Shown piece by piece: positions 25,929 to 34,807 of a DNA stretch of 50,910 nucleotides (positions are counted from its first letter, which is position 1; the number at the start of each line of letters is the position of its first letter). Source of the stretch: an uncultured Alphaproteobacteria bacterium (GTDB lineage Bacteria > Pseudomonadota > Alphaproteobacteria > Thalassobaculales > Thalassobaculaceae); contig CALMRI010000063.1 in NCBI GenBank assembly GCA_937776645.1, forward strand, positions 1-50,910, read 5' to 3'. Under the pieces are notes generated by a model, which had not been told where the DNA came from, did no database searches, and worked only from the letters and a program-made list of their open reading frames with translations. A program made the translations under genes and the position numbers.

Positions 25929-26681
25929 ATGAACAATCGCCTTCGCGACACCTGGAACGCCGGCAAGCCTGCCCTGAATGGCTGGCTCGGTATTCCCAGC
26001 ACGTTTTCCGCCGAAATCATGTCGAAGCAGGATTTCGACTCGATCACCATAGATCTGCAGCACGGCCTAACCGATTACTCCATCGCGGTGCCGATGATGC
26101 AGGCGATGAGCGCTGGCGACGCGACCATGCTGTGCCGGGTGCCCTGGCTTGAGGCCGGCATCATCATGAAACTGCTGGACGCCGGTGCGCTGGGCATCAT
26201 CTGCCCGATGATCAACACCCGCGCCGAGGCCGAGGCCTTTGTCGGTGCCACTCGCTACGCCCCGGACGGCTATCGCAGTTCCGGTCCGGTCCGTGCTGGC
26301 ATCATCTACCCGGACTATCACAATCAGGCCAACAAACAGATTATCAGCATGGCCATGATCGAGACCGAGCAGGCGGTCGCCAATGCCGAGGAGATCTGCA
26401 GCACCCCTGGCCTTACCGGCATCTATGTCGGCCCAAGCGACCTGGCGATCTCGATGGGTGAAGGGCCCGGCCTGGACCGCAAGCCTGGCAAGGTCTACGA
26501 CGCCATCCAGCATGTCCTAGCGATCGCCAAGAAGGCCGGCATCCGGGCCGGTCTACATTGCATGGACCCGGCCTATATCAAGCAGATGTACGCCACCGGC
26601 TTTGAGTTCGCCTCGCTGTCGAACGACGTCCGGCTGTTGACGCAAATCGTCTCCAGCCAAGTCGCGGCCGTGCGCTCCTAA
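25929..26681 (+). CDS. HpcH/HpaI aldolase family protein (2-keto-3-deoxy acid aldolase)
   Basis: The protein has 250 residues. Conserved HpaI features: DLQHGLTDY with H45, YAPDGYRSSGPVR around 110-122, metal ligands E145 (MIETEQAV) and D171 (VGPSDLAISMG). Family members split 2-keto-3-deoxy acids into pyruvate plus an aldehyde using a divalent metal. GGGAG precedes the ATG; the gap to the dehydrogenase upstream is 29 bases. Together with the divergent KdgK it offers two fates for a 2-keto-3-deoxy acid: direct cleavage or phosphorylation. The precise sugar acid is unknown. Confidence 0.9.
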   Translation: MNNRLRDTWNAGKPALNGWLGIPSTFSAEIMSKQDFDSITIDLQHGLTDYSIAVPMMQAMSAGDATMLCRVPWLEAGIIMKLLDAGALGIICPMINTRAEAEAFVGATRYAPDGYRSSGPVRAGIIYPDYHNQANKQIISMAMIETEQAVANAEEICSTPGLTGIYVGPSDLAISMGEGPGLDRKPGKVYDAIQHVLAIAKKAGIRAGLHCMDPAYIKQMYATGFEFASLSNDVRLLTQIVSSQVAAVRS

Positions 26682-26709
26682 CCCCCCCCTACAAACAGGG
26701 AAATATTGC

Positions 26710-27852
26710 ATGCCCCCGGTCCACCACGATGACAATGGCTCAGTCTATGTTCAGGTTGAACCTCTAAAGGCCTTGGTCGCCGAGACGTTTTCCAGAAGTG
26801 GATGCTCGGCCGCCGAAGCCAGCCGTATCGCCACAAGACTGTCAGGCGCCAATTTGCGCGGTCATGACAGCCATGGGGTGATTCGTGTGCCACGTTACGC
26901 AAATTGGCTGAACGATGGGGTGCAGGTCGCCGATGTCACCGTCGACATCAAGCTCGATAACGAGATGCTGGCGGTCATCGATGGCAAGTTCGGCTTTGGC
27001 CAAACCGTCGGCGAGCAGGCCATCGATATCGGCATCGGCAAGGCCGCCGAGCACGGTATCGCGATCACCGCGCTGCAGAATGCCGGCCATCTCGGGCGGA
27101 TCGGCGACTGGGCCGAACGGGCGGCGGCCCAGGGATTGGTATCGATCCACATGGTCAATGTGCGCGGCAGCCTGATCGTCGCGCCATTCGGCGGCATCGA
27201 CCGACGGATGAGCACCTCACCGTTCTGCGCCGGCATACCGATGAATAATGGCGAGGACCCGATCATCCTCGACATGGCGACCTCCGTGGTCGCCGAGGGC
27301 AAGGCGCTGGTGGCGCTGAAGGGCGGAAAGGCGCTGCCTGAAGACGCGATCATCACCGAGACCGGCGAGATCACCGGCGACCCGCAACCACTCTATGGCG
27401 AGGTTCGTCAAGGCGAGTTCCCGGATCCAAGCAAGGGACCCGGCGCACTCCGGGCATTCGGAAACCACAAAGGGTCGGGGCTGAATTTTCTGATGGAGAT
27501 GATGGCCGGCGCCCTCACCGGCTCTGGTTGCGCCGGCGCGCTCAATGAACCGAAACGGCGGTTCTGCAATGGCATGTTCTCAATTTATCTGTCACCCGAA
27601 GCCTTTGGCCATTCCGATGACAGTTTCGTCTCGGAGGTCCGCTCCTACGTTGCCTTCCTAAAAAGCTCACGCCCCACCGAAGCCGGTGGCGAAGTGCTTA
27701 TTCCAGGCGAAAAGGAGAAGCAGACGATGGCCGAGAGACTGGTAACCGGATTGCCGCTAGCGCCGGAAGCCTGGTCCGACATCGTCGATACCGCGCGCAA
27801 TGCCAACATGAGTCAGGCCGAGATCGAAGCAACCTTGGGCAGCAAACCATAG
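26710..27852 (+). CDS. Ldh family oxidoreductase (malate/L-lactate/ureidoglycolate dehydrogenase type)
   Basis: The protein has 380 residues of the type II malate/L-lactate dehydrogenase family, which has a non-Rossmann NAD(P) fold. The signature RGHDSHGVIRVPRY is at 50-63 and the catalytic His is H127 in ALQNAGHLGRIG. Other conserved parts are MSTSPFCAGIP near 165 and NHKGSGLNFLMEMM near 252. AGGGA stands before the ATG. Last gene of the four-gene plus-strand operon. It is somewhat longer than the usual 335-360. It likely oxidises a 2-hydroxy acid or sugar-acid intermediate made or used by the neighbouring aldolase. Confidence 0.88.
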   Translation: MPPVHHDDNGSVYVQVEPLKALVAETFSRSGCSAAEASRIATRLSGANLRGHDSHGVIRVPRYANWLNDGVQVADVTVDIKLDNEMLAVIDGKFGFGQTVGEQAIDIGIGKAAEHGIAITALQNAGHLGRIGDWAERAAAQGLVSIHMVNVRGSLIVAPFGGIDRRMSTSPFCAGIPMNNGEDPIILDMATSVVAEGKALVALKGGKALPEDAIITETGEITGDPQPLYGEVRQGEFPDPSKGPGALRAFGNHKGSGLNFLMEMMAGALTGSGCAGALNEPKRRFCNGMFSIYLSPEAFGHSDDSFVSEVRSYVAFLKSSRPTEAGGEVLIPGEKEKQTMAERLVTGLPLAPEAWSDIVDTARNANMSQAEIEATLGSKP

Positions 27853-28013
27853 AACTTGTGTCGGCATTTCCGGAATTGGGAGGCTGGGTTACTCAGCTTT
27901 CCAGTAGCGGATTGGGAATTTCACCGTGATTACGAAGAAATATCGCTGAAACCTCTGCCGTAATTATCAGCGGTGGTCATGGCCGTTTGGAGGATATACC
28001 GCCCTCCGAAAAC

Positions 28014-28463
28014 TTACGCTGCCTTGCTCCAGCGGCCGCGCTCATCCTGTTGCCAATAGGACAGATTATGCCCAGCTTTCCGATAGGCTTTCCAACGATC
28101 ACGCGCCGCTGCCACGGCCTCGTCGTCTCGACCATCAAACAGCTCAAAAACCCGGGTGAAATCCGCGACATGATCGTTGACCGCCCCATCGGCGAGGAAC
28201 AGAAAGCCGGCGCCATTGGCATTGTCGTCGGTCGTGGTCAGCCAAATCGACTGATCGGCGGCATTACCATCCTTCTCGGTGCCATGGGGTAACCAGGCAT
28301 TGGCGTCGTAAGTCCACAAATGCGCGTTCAGCGCCTCGACCCTCGCCTCGCTTGAGACCATGACCAACGCCCGCGCGTCGCTCTCGAGCGTGCGCTCCAG
28401 CAGCTTCGGCAGCGCCCATTCAAGCGGCCGAACGGTCAGATGGTAAAAACTGATCTCGGTCAT
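28014..28463 (-). CDS. holC: DNA polymerase III subunit chi
   Basis: The protein has 149 residues with the DnaN-clamp-loader chi fold. The start MTEISFYHLTVRPLEWALP and the block WTYDANAWLPHGT, then GAGFLFLADG and RVFELFDGRDDEAV, are typical of alphaproteobacterial HolC. It bridges the clamp loader and single-strand-binding protein at the replication fork. Position right downstream of pepA on the same strand is common in this class. The 160-base gap from the Ldh gene stop contains small inverted repeats (for example GGAGG/CCTCC near 27991-28007) that may mark a bidirectional stop between the convergent genes. Confidence 0.88.
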   Translation of the reverse strand: MTEISFYHLTVRPLEWALPKLLERTLESDARALVMVSSEARVEALNAHLWTYDANAWLPHGTEKDGNAADQSIWLTTTDDNANGAGFLFLADGAVNDHVADFTRVFELFDGRDDEAVAAARDRWKAYRKAGHNLSYWQQDERGRWSKAA

Positions 28464-28557
28464 CCATCCACCGTGTAATCAATCACCAGACTGGGCTTTA
28501 TCCGACTAACATTCAGGCGCAACCGGCGCCCCGTGCCCCTGGGCATTGGTCCTCCGG

Positions 28558-30036
28558 CTAACCCTCGTAGTGTTTTTTGACCATCTGGTTCAGCATTCGC
28601 ACGCCCCAGCCAGTCCCCCCCTTCGGCACCGTCGGTGCGTCTTTCGATGACCACGTCACACCAGCAATATCCATATGCGACCATGGACATTTTTCTACGA
28701 AACGCTCCAGGAAACAGGCAGCGGTAATGCTGCCGCCATAGCGAGGGCCGGCGTTCTTCATATCGGCGATATCAGAATCCATCATCTTATTATAGTCGTC
28801 GCCAAGGGGCATCCGCCAAACCCCCTCGCCCACCGCCCTTCCAGCCTCCGCCATGCGATCGGCTAGCACGTCGTCATTGGCAAAATAACCGCAATTTATT
28901 TGCCCCAGCGCCACCAACATTGCTCCGGTCAAGGTTGCCAGATCAATCATAATTTTAGGTTTGTAACGCTTCAGCGTGTACCAAAGCGCATCCGCTAGCA
29001 CCAACCGCCCCTCAGCATCGGTATTGATAATTTCGATGGTTTGCCCGCTCATCGATGTAACCACGTCACCCGGCCTTTGCGCGTTGCCGTCCGGCATGTT
29101 TTCAACCAGCCCGACAATTCCAACCGCATTCACCTTAGCCTTACGACCGGCCAACGCTTTCATCAATCCAGCCACCACGGCAGACCCACCCATGTCCCAT
29201 TTCATGTCTTCCATGCCGCCGGCCTGCTTAAGGGAAATTCCGCCGGTATCGAAGCAAACTCCCTTGCCTACAAAGGCGATTGGTTTGTCCCCCTTCTTGC
29301 CGCCGTTCCATTCCATAACCACCATCTTGCTCTCGCGGGACGAGCCTTGGCCGACGCCAAGTAATGCACCCATACCAAGCTTTCCCATCTCCCTCTCACC
29401 CAAGACCTCAACCTTGAGCCCATCTGCCTTCAGGCCTTGCAGCCGTTTGGCAAAGCTTTCCGGAAACAAAACGTTAGGTGGTTCGGAAACCAGATCACGG
29501 GTTAGGAAAATTCCCTCCGCTACCGCATTCAGTTCCATAAAATTCTTGCGGGCCTTAAGATGACCGTCGACTAGGACATTGATCTTGCTCAAGCTTGGCT
29601 TGTCTTCATCCTTCAGCGTCGTACGGTAAAGATCGAAGCGATAGGAGCGCAAAAGCGCACCATAGCCAAAATGGGCCGCCCGAAGTTCGGTCCCTTTTCC
29701 GGTTCCCCCATAACCTTCAAAAAGAATCGACACCTCGCTTTCGCCGGAGCTGGCAAGGGCGGCCACGATGGCCCCGCCCGCCTTCTCGGACCACAGGGAA
29801 TCAATGCCATCGCCGTTGCCCACGCCATAAAGAACGATCCGTCCCGTCGGCCCAAAAACCATCAGGGTTTGATGTGCCTTACCCGTGAAACGGCTGCTTG
29901 CCATCGCATTCTTCAGCCCCCCCCCCATGGCGGTATCCATCAGCATGGTCATCGGTAACATTGACCGATTCTCCTGCACCCCCAGGACCAGCGCACCCTT
30001 TTTCGGTAGTGCGAGTTTGCCGAACACGATCTTCAT
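28558..30036 (-). CDS. pepA: Leucyl aminopeptidase (M17 family)
   Basis: The protein has 492 residues, started at MKIVFGKLALP with GGGAG 7 bases upstream; the longer open frame overlaps the promoter region and is rejected. All M17 active-site residues are present at a constant offset from E. coli PepA: K258, D263, K270, D281, D340, E342 and R344 (NTDAEGRL). It is a two-metal cytosolic aminopeptidase that removes N-terminal residues from peptides. Followed by holC on the same strand and divergent from lptF, a normal alphaproteobacterial arrangement. Confidence 0.95.
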   Translation of the reverse strand: MKIVFGKLALPKKGALVLGVQENRSMLPMTMLMDTAMGGGLKNAMASSRFTGKAHQTLMVFGPTGRIVLYGVGNGDGIDSLWSEKAGGAIVAALASSGESEVSILFEGYGGTGKGTELRAAHFGYGALLRSYRFDLYRTTLKDEDKPSLSKINVLVDGHLKARKNFMELNAVAEGIFLTRDLVSEPPNVLFPESFAKRLQGLKADGLKVEVLGEREMGKLGMGALLGVGQGSSRESKMVVMEWNGGKKGDKPIAFVGKGVCFDTGGISLKQAGGMEDMKWDMGGSAVVAGLMKALAGRKAKVNAVGIVGLVENMPDGNAQRPGDVVTSMSGQTIEIINTDAEGRLVLADALWYTLKRYKPKIMIDLATLTGAMLVALGQINCGYFANDDVLADRMAEAGRAVGEGVWRMPLGDDYNKMMDSDIADMKNAGPRYGGSITAACFLERFVEKCPWSHMDIAGVTWSSKDAPTVPKGGTGWGVRMLNQMVKKHYEG

Positions 30037-30069
30037 GGGAGGTCTCCCGCTAGAATTTAGCCTCAATGA

Positions 30070-30098
30070 GCCGTAACCGTGGCATGCAGTCCTGTCAA
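30070..30098 (-). promoter_or_regulatory. Candidate sigma-70 promoter for pepA
   Basis: On the minus strand a consensus -35 TTGACA (30098-30093) is followed after 17 bases by TACGGC as a poor -10, about 35 bases before the pepA ATG. It lies in the 191-base divergent gap between pepA and lptF. Confidence 0.35.
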
Positions 30099-30124
30099 TC
30101 TTCACCAGCGGGCTACAGTTGCCG

Positions 30125-30153
30125 TTGGCGTGACCGAGCGAAGGCACTATGAT
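30125..30153 (+). promoter_or_regulatory. Candidate sigma-70 promoter for the lptF-lptG-lptD operon
   Basis: TTGGCG at 30125-30130 and TATGAT at 30148-30153 are separated by 17 bases, a near-consensus arrangement 75 bases upstream of the lptF GTG. Confidence 0.45.
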
Positions 30154-30227
30154 GTGGGTGAGCGAACGGGCACGCGACAGAATGCGCCGCCAACGCCACT
30201 TGAGCCGCAACGACAAGACACGCAAAC

Positions 30228-31352
30228 GTGAGCATCAACAGCTATATTACCAAGCAGCTTCTCACCGCGATCTTGATCGTCGTGGTCTCGCTGACCTGCG
30301 TCATCTGGCTTAGCCAGTCTCTGCGCTTTGTCGACATGATCGTCAATCGCGGGCTACCGTTGGCGACTTTCACCTATCTGACGATGTTACTATTGCCGAC
30401 TTGGCTCTCGATCGTGCTACCGATCGCCGGATTTTCCGGCGTTATCTTCATCTATAACCGGATGACTGGGGACCGCGAGATGGTCGTCCTGGAAGCCTCG
30501 GGTTTGAGCCCGTTGCAGCTGGCCCGCCCGGCTATTTTCTTGTCAGTCGGGATCACCCTCATCTGCTATGTGATGACGCTTTATCTGATCCCGCTCTCGT
30601 ACCGGGCATTCAAGGAACTACAATTCCAGATCCGCCATAACTACACGGATGTTCTGCTTCGTGAAGGGGTATTCAACACCATCGCGAACGATATCACGGT
30701 CTATGTCCGGGCCCGTCAGAAAACCGGTGAATTGAACGGGATCATTGTCCATGACGGTCGAGACCCACAACAGAAAGTTACCTTGATCGCCGAGCGCGGC
30801 GCACTGGTGATAACCGAATCCGGTCCCCGAATTTTCATGCAGAATGGCAATCGGCAAAGCCGCGAAAAAACCACCGGGCGAACCAGTTTGTTGTATTTCG
30901 ACCGATACACAGTCGATTTGGGCCGCACAAAATCGGTGACACATCGGGCTTGGCGCGATCAAAACGAGTTGTACCTCTTCGAGTTACTGAACCCGACGGA
31001 GAAGGAAACCCTGCCGCGTAATTTCAATGAATACATCGCGGAGGGGCACTATCGATTGAGTTCGCCTTTGCTCGGCCTGGCTCTGCCGCTTCTCGCGCTC
31101 TCTGTGCTTTTGAGGGGGGAATTCTCCCGCCGTGGTCAGACCTGGCGAATTTTGATCGCCGTCAGTTTAGCAATCGTTCTCGAGGGTTTCGGGCTAGGCA
31201 CTAAGTTCCTAGCCGCCAAGCAACCTTGGATGATCCCGGCGATGTATGGGTTCATCCTGGTCCCATCCGCAATCGCCGTCTTGTTATTGATGCGCCGACG
31301 GCTGCGCCGCCCAAGCTTGGAACCAACGGCGATTGAGGGACGCTCTTCATGA
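30228..31352 (+). CDS. lptF: LPS export ABC transporter permease LptF
   Basis: The protein has 374 residues and starts with GTG, the first start compatible with SINSYITKQLL. YjgP/YjgQ family: membrane helices near residues 12-32, 50-80 and 100-120, then a periplasmic beta-jellyroll domain (about 130-265), and three C-terminal helices (about 275-360). The NRMTGDREMVVLEASGLSP coupling region near 80 is the family hallmark. LptF pairs with LptG and LptB to pull LPS from the inner membrane. Its stop overlaps the lptG start (ATGA), so translation is coupled. Confidence 0.95.
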   Translation: MSINSYITKQLLTAILIVVVSLTCVIWLSQSLRFVDMIVNRGLPLATFTYLTMLLLPTWLSIVLPIAGFSGVIFIYNRMTGDREMVVLEASGLSPLQLARPAIFLSVGITLICYVMTLYLIPLSYRAFKELQFQIRHNYTDVLLREGVFNTIANDITVYVRARQKTGELNGIIVHDGRDPQQKVTLIAERGALVITESGPRIFMQNGNRQSREKTTGRTSLLYFDRYTVDLGRTKSVTHRAWRDQNELYLFELLNPTEKETLPRNFNEYIAEGHYRLSSPLLGLALPLLALSVLLRGEFSRRGQTWRILIAVSLAIVLEGFGLGTKFLAAKQPWMIPAMYGFILVPSAIAVLLLMRRRLRRPSLEPTAIEGRSS

Positions 31353-32443
31353 AGTTGTCGGCGACGTTGTCGAGCTATTTTGGGCGTCAGTTTGTCTTTT
31401 GGGTGATCGGAACCTTTCTGGCGATCATGGGCCTCGTATTTCTTCTTGATTTGGTCGAGTTACTCCGCCGCGCGTCGGACAAGGAAGGTGTGTCTTTCGG
31501 CACGATCCTGGAAATGGCCCTGCTGAAGGCGCCACAAATGGGTCAATCGATCTTTCCGTTCGCGATATTGGCTGGCGGCATGATGGCCTTCACCCGAATG
31601 ACTCGCAGCCAGGAATTGGTCGTTGCCCGGTCCGCCGGCGTGTCGGTTTGGCAGTTTCTTCTGCCAGCTTTGCTGGTCGCGCTTGTCATCGGCGTTGTGC
31701 GAGTCACCATTTTTAACCCAGTCGCCTCGGTCATGACAGCGAAATTCGAGATACTGGAAAACCGGGTTCTGCGCAGCCGTAGCAACGCGCTGGCGGTTTC
31801 TCCAGGCGGGATTTGGATCCGTGAACACACCCCTAGTGGGCACTCGGTTCTGCACGCCCGTGGTGTCGTCGGCGATGGTGAAGCCCTATCGGAAGTGCTC
31901 GTCTTTCTGTTCGAGGGAGAGGACAAGTTCGTCTCTCGGATAGACGCAGAAAGTGCCCTGCTGAAGCCAGGTTTCTGGCTATTGAACAACGCCGTGTTGA
32001 TTAGCGAGGACGGCGTTCCTAGCATCCAACCGACTTTTCGTTTAACCACGGGTCTGACCATCGATAATATCCAGGACAGTTTCGCCTCGCCGAATACGAT
32101 GTCGTTCTGGGAATTACCCCGATTCATTTCAATTCTTGAGAGCGCCGGGTTTTCAGCGGTCCGCCACCGACTGCATTGGCACTCCTTGCTCGCGTCACCG
32201 TTGCTATTGTGTGCGATGGTGCTGATCGCCGCGATCTTCTCTCTACGGATGACTAGACGCGGTGGTACGTTGCCATGGGCCTGCGCCGGACTGTTTTTCG
32301 GATTCTTCCTCTATTTCATGTCCGATGTGGTCTTCGCGCTTGGGCTGTCGTCACGAATTCCAGAAGTCCTAGCTGCTTGGACACCCGCCACTGTCACCAC
32401 ATTGCTTGGCGTTGCCAGCCTGTTGCATCTTGAGGACGGATAA
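31349..32443 (+). CDS. lptG: LPS export ABC transporter permease LptG
   Basis: The protein has 364 residues and the same YjgP/YjgQ fold as its neighbour. The coupling segment AFTRMTRSQELVVARSAGVS is near 78-97, with terminal helix sets and a periplasmic jellyroll between. It forms the second transmembrane half of LptB2FG. The start overlaps the lptF stop by four bases, and lptD follows after only 3 bases, giving an lptF-lptG-lptD cassette that moves LPS from the inner to the outer membrane. Confidence 0.95.
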   Translation: MKLSATLSSYFGRQFVFWVIGTFLAIMGLVFLLDLVELLRRASDKEGVSFGTILEMALLKAPQMGQSIFPFAILAGGMMAFTRMTRSQELVVARSAGVSVWQFLLPALLVALVIGVVRVTIFNPVASVMTAKFEILENRVLRSRSNALAVSPGGIWIREHTPSGHSVLHARGVVGDGEALSEVLVFLFEGEDKFVSRIDAESALLKPGFWLLNNAVLISEDGVPSIQPTFRLTTGLTIDNIQDSFASPNTMSFWELPRFISILESAGFSAVRHRLHWHSLLASPLLLCAMVLIAAIFSLRMTRRGGTLPWACAGLFFGFFLYFMSDVVFALGLSSRIPEVLAAWTPATVTTLLGVASLLHLEDG

Positions 32444-32446
32444 CCA

Positions 32447-34633
32447 ATGCGGCGAGGCGAAACAGGATTGTTCCAGCGACCCTGCCTGGCCGTCGCACTT
32501 TGGCTTTTAGCAACGACCATACTGCCCGGGATTGCTCAGGCCGAGGGCTCAAAGGCGGGGCCGACGCCGGTTCTAATGAATGCCGATGACCTGAGATATG
32601 ACGAAAGCACCGGAGTGGTCACAGCGCGCGGTAGTGTCGAGCTTTCGCAAGGTGAACGCGTCCTGATCGCCGATCTGGTTTCGTACGACCGCACCACCGA
32701 CACCGTCACCGCCAGCGGCAATGTCTCGCTGATGGAGCCGAATGGAGAGGTGCTGTTCTCGAACTATGCGGTGCTTGAGAACGAGTTGAAGACCGGCGTC
32801 ATCGAGAACCTCCGAGTGCTTTTGTCCGACGGGTCCCGTATCGCCGCTAACCGCGCCGAGCGTACGACCGGAGAGCGCAAAATCATGGAGCAGGGAGTTT
32901 TCTCGCCCTGTTCTCTGTGTCGCGAAGACCCGACGCGCGCGCCGCTCTGGCAAATTAAGGCGAACAAGATTATTCATCACGAGACACGTTATGATATCGA
33001 ATATCGCGACGCGGTCTTAGAGATGTTTGGCGTTCCGGTTCTCTACACACCTTACTTGGTGCATCCGGACCCGACTGTCGACCGTCGGTCCGGTCTGCTG
33101 GCGCCAACGCTCGGCTACTCGGACGACCTCGGCTTCATCTATGGTCAACCCTATTTCCTGGCGATTGACGAATCGAGTGACGTCGAGGTCGAGCCCATCG
33201 TCTATTCACGCGAGGGCCTCATCGTGCGCTCTCGCTATCGCCACGCGTTCAGCAATGGTCGGATCGACTTTCAGTCAACCGCCGGCATTCTTCGAAACCG
33301 TATCGGCCTGAACCAGGATGACGGTCTTCAGGCCAGCGCCGACCTGGAGGGTCGGTTTTCGCTGAGCGATAGCTGGCGGATGGGTTTCGATTTCGAACAA
33401 GCCACCAAGCGGACTTACCTGAGACGGTTCCGCCTCGGTAATGATGAGATCTTGACCAGCCGCATATTCTTGGAAAGGTTTCGGGCGCGAGACTACACAT
33501 CGGTGAACGCCTATAAGTTCCAAGGCCTTCGCGCCGGTGACGATCGACGGCGCCAGCCGACCACTCTACCCTTGATACTCTATAGCTTTGTCGGAGAGCC
33601 CGACCCTTATGGAGGCCGTTTCCAGTTAGACGCCAGCACTCGCTCTCTTATCCGCGAAACCGGGGCCGACAGCCGCAAGATATCGATTACCGGCGGATGG
33701 AGCCTGCCCTATTACGCGCCGGCCGGAGACGTCTATACGCTAACCACCGCTCTCCAAACGGGTTTTTACACCGCGAACAATCCGACCGGCACCACCATAA
33801 GCCCTGCCTCCAGCGATGAAGAAGAGACCGCCCGCGTGTTCCCGCAAATCGGTCTCAATTGGCGATTTCCCTTGGTCCGCACCGGCATCACCTCCAGCCA
33901 AATCATCGAGCCTATCATCAATTTTGTCGCCGGGCCGAACGGCGGCAACCCAGATGAAATTCCAAACGAAGACAGCCAAGCCTTTGAGTTTGACGACACC
34001 AACATATTTGAACTCAACCGGTTCGAGGGCACCGACCGGGTCACTAGCGGCGCTCGGGTAGATTATGGCGTAAAGGCCGCATTATTTGACACCGAATTCG
34101 GTTCCTCTCACGCCTTTATCAGTCAAAGCTACCAAGTCTGGGGTGATACCGCCTTCGACAGCGGTTCCGGCTTGGACGACAATCTTTCGGACTATGTTGG
34201 GAGGGTCCAACTGGCGCCGGCCGATTGGCTCGATCTCTTGTTCCGATTCCGTCTGGACAAGGATAGTTTTCGGCCCCGAAGAAGTGAATTGGGTCTGCGC
34301 TTGCAGCAACCGAACTACAGCATTCTGCTCGACTATGTGCTTCTGGATGAACAAATCTCGACTGTTAATTTCGGTAACCGGGAACAGCTTGATCTAAGAT
34401 TCAACCTACGCCTAAACCAGTTCTGGTCTACATCGACGCGCTTGGTTCAAGACTTTTCTAACGCTACGAACCGCACACGAATCGCCAATCTCGGCCTAGC
34501 CTATAACGATGAATGCTTCTCTATCGGCCTTGAGTATGAACGCCGGGACCTGCGGGACGCGGATATCGAGCCCGAGGACAGAGTCATGTTACATATCAAC
34601 TTCAAATATCTCGGCTCAGTCGAAAGTTTTTGA
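32447..34633 (+). CDS. lptD: LPS-assembly protein LptD
   Basis: The protein has 728 residues. A signal peptide (hydrophobic 13-27, likely cleavage after AQA32) is followed by a periplasmic beta-jellyroll (OstA-like, about 40-150: MNADDLRYDESTGVVTARGSV), then a C-terminal beta-barrel. The barrel entry carries FGVPVLYTPYL and GLLAPTLGYS. Cysteines C155 and C158 (SPCSLC) and C690 near the C-terminus are visible, fewer than the four that form paired disulfides in E. coli. LptD with LptE inserts LPS into the outer leaflet. Last gene of the lpt cassette; surA follows after 174 bases. Confidence 0.95.
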   Translation: MRRGETGLFQRPCLAVALWLLATTILPGIAQAEGSKAGPTPVLMNADDLRYDESTGVVTARGSVELSQGERVLIADLVSYDRTTDTVTASGNVSLMEPNGEVLFSNYAVLENELKTGVIENLRVLLSDGSRIAANRAERTTGERKIMEQGVFSPCSLCREDPTRAPLWQIKANKIIHHETRYDIEYRDAVLEMFGVPVLYTPYLVHPDPTVDRRSGLLAPTLGYSDDLGFIYGQPYFLAIDESSDVEVEPIVYSREGLIVRSRYRHAFSNGRIDFQSTAGILRNRIGLNQDDGLQASADLEGRFSLSDSWRMGFDFEQATKRTYLRRFRLGNDEILTSRIFLERFRARDYTSVNAYKFQGLRAGDDRRRQPTTLPLILYSFVGEPDPYGGRFQLDASTRSLIRETGADSRKISITGGWSLPYYAPAGDVYTLTTALQTGFYTANNPTGTTISPASSDEEETARVFPQIGLNWRFPLVRTGITSSQIIEPIINFVAGPNGGNPDEIPNEDSQAFEFDDTNIFELNRFEGTDRVTSGARVDYGVKAALFDTEFGSSHAFISQSYQVWGDTAFDSGSGLDDNLSDYVGRVQLAPADWLDLLFRFRLDKDSFRPRRSELGLRLQQPNYSILLDYVLLDEQISTVNFGNREQLDLRFNLRLNQFWSTSTRLVQDFSNATNRTRIANLGLAYNDECFSIGLEYERRDLRDADIEPEDRVMLHINFKYLGSVESF

Positions 34634-34807
34634 ATTGGAGTCTCCTCCTTCATGCGAAGGTCCTTGCGATCCGGCAGCCGAATCTGCATCTTGCCGGTAC
34701 AGGACGTCGGTCGCGTCGGTAAGGCAATCGAATAAAATTCGGAATAAAACGATGAGGCAATACCAACTGACCAGGGGATCGGCGGAAATCGCCGGTAAAC
34801 GTACCAA

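Noticed and set aside
27985..28012. GGAGG/CCTCC hairpin between the Ldh gene and holC as a formal terminator
   Set aside because: The stem is short and there is no T-run on either strand; mentioned only in the holC entry.
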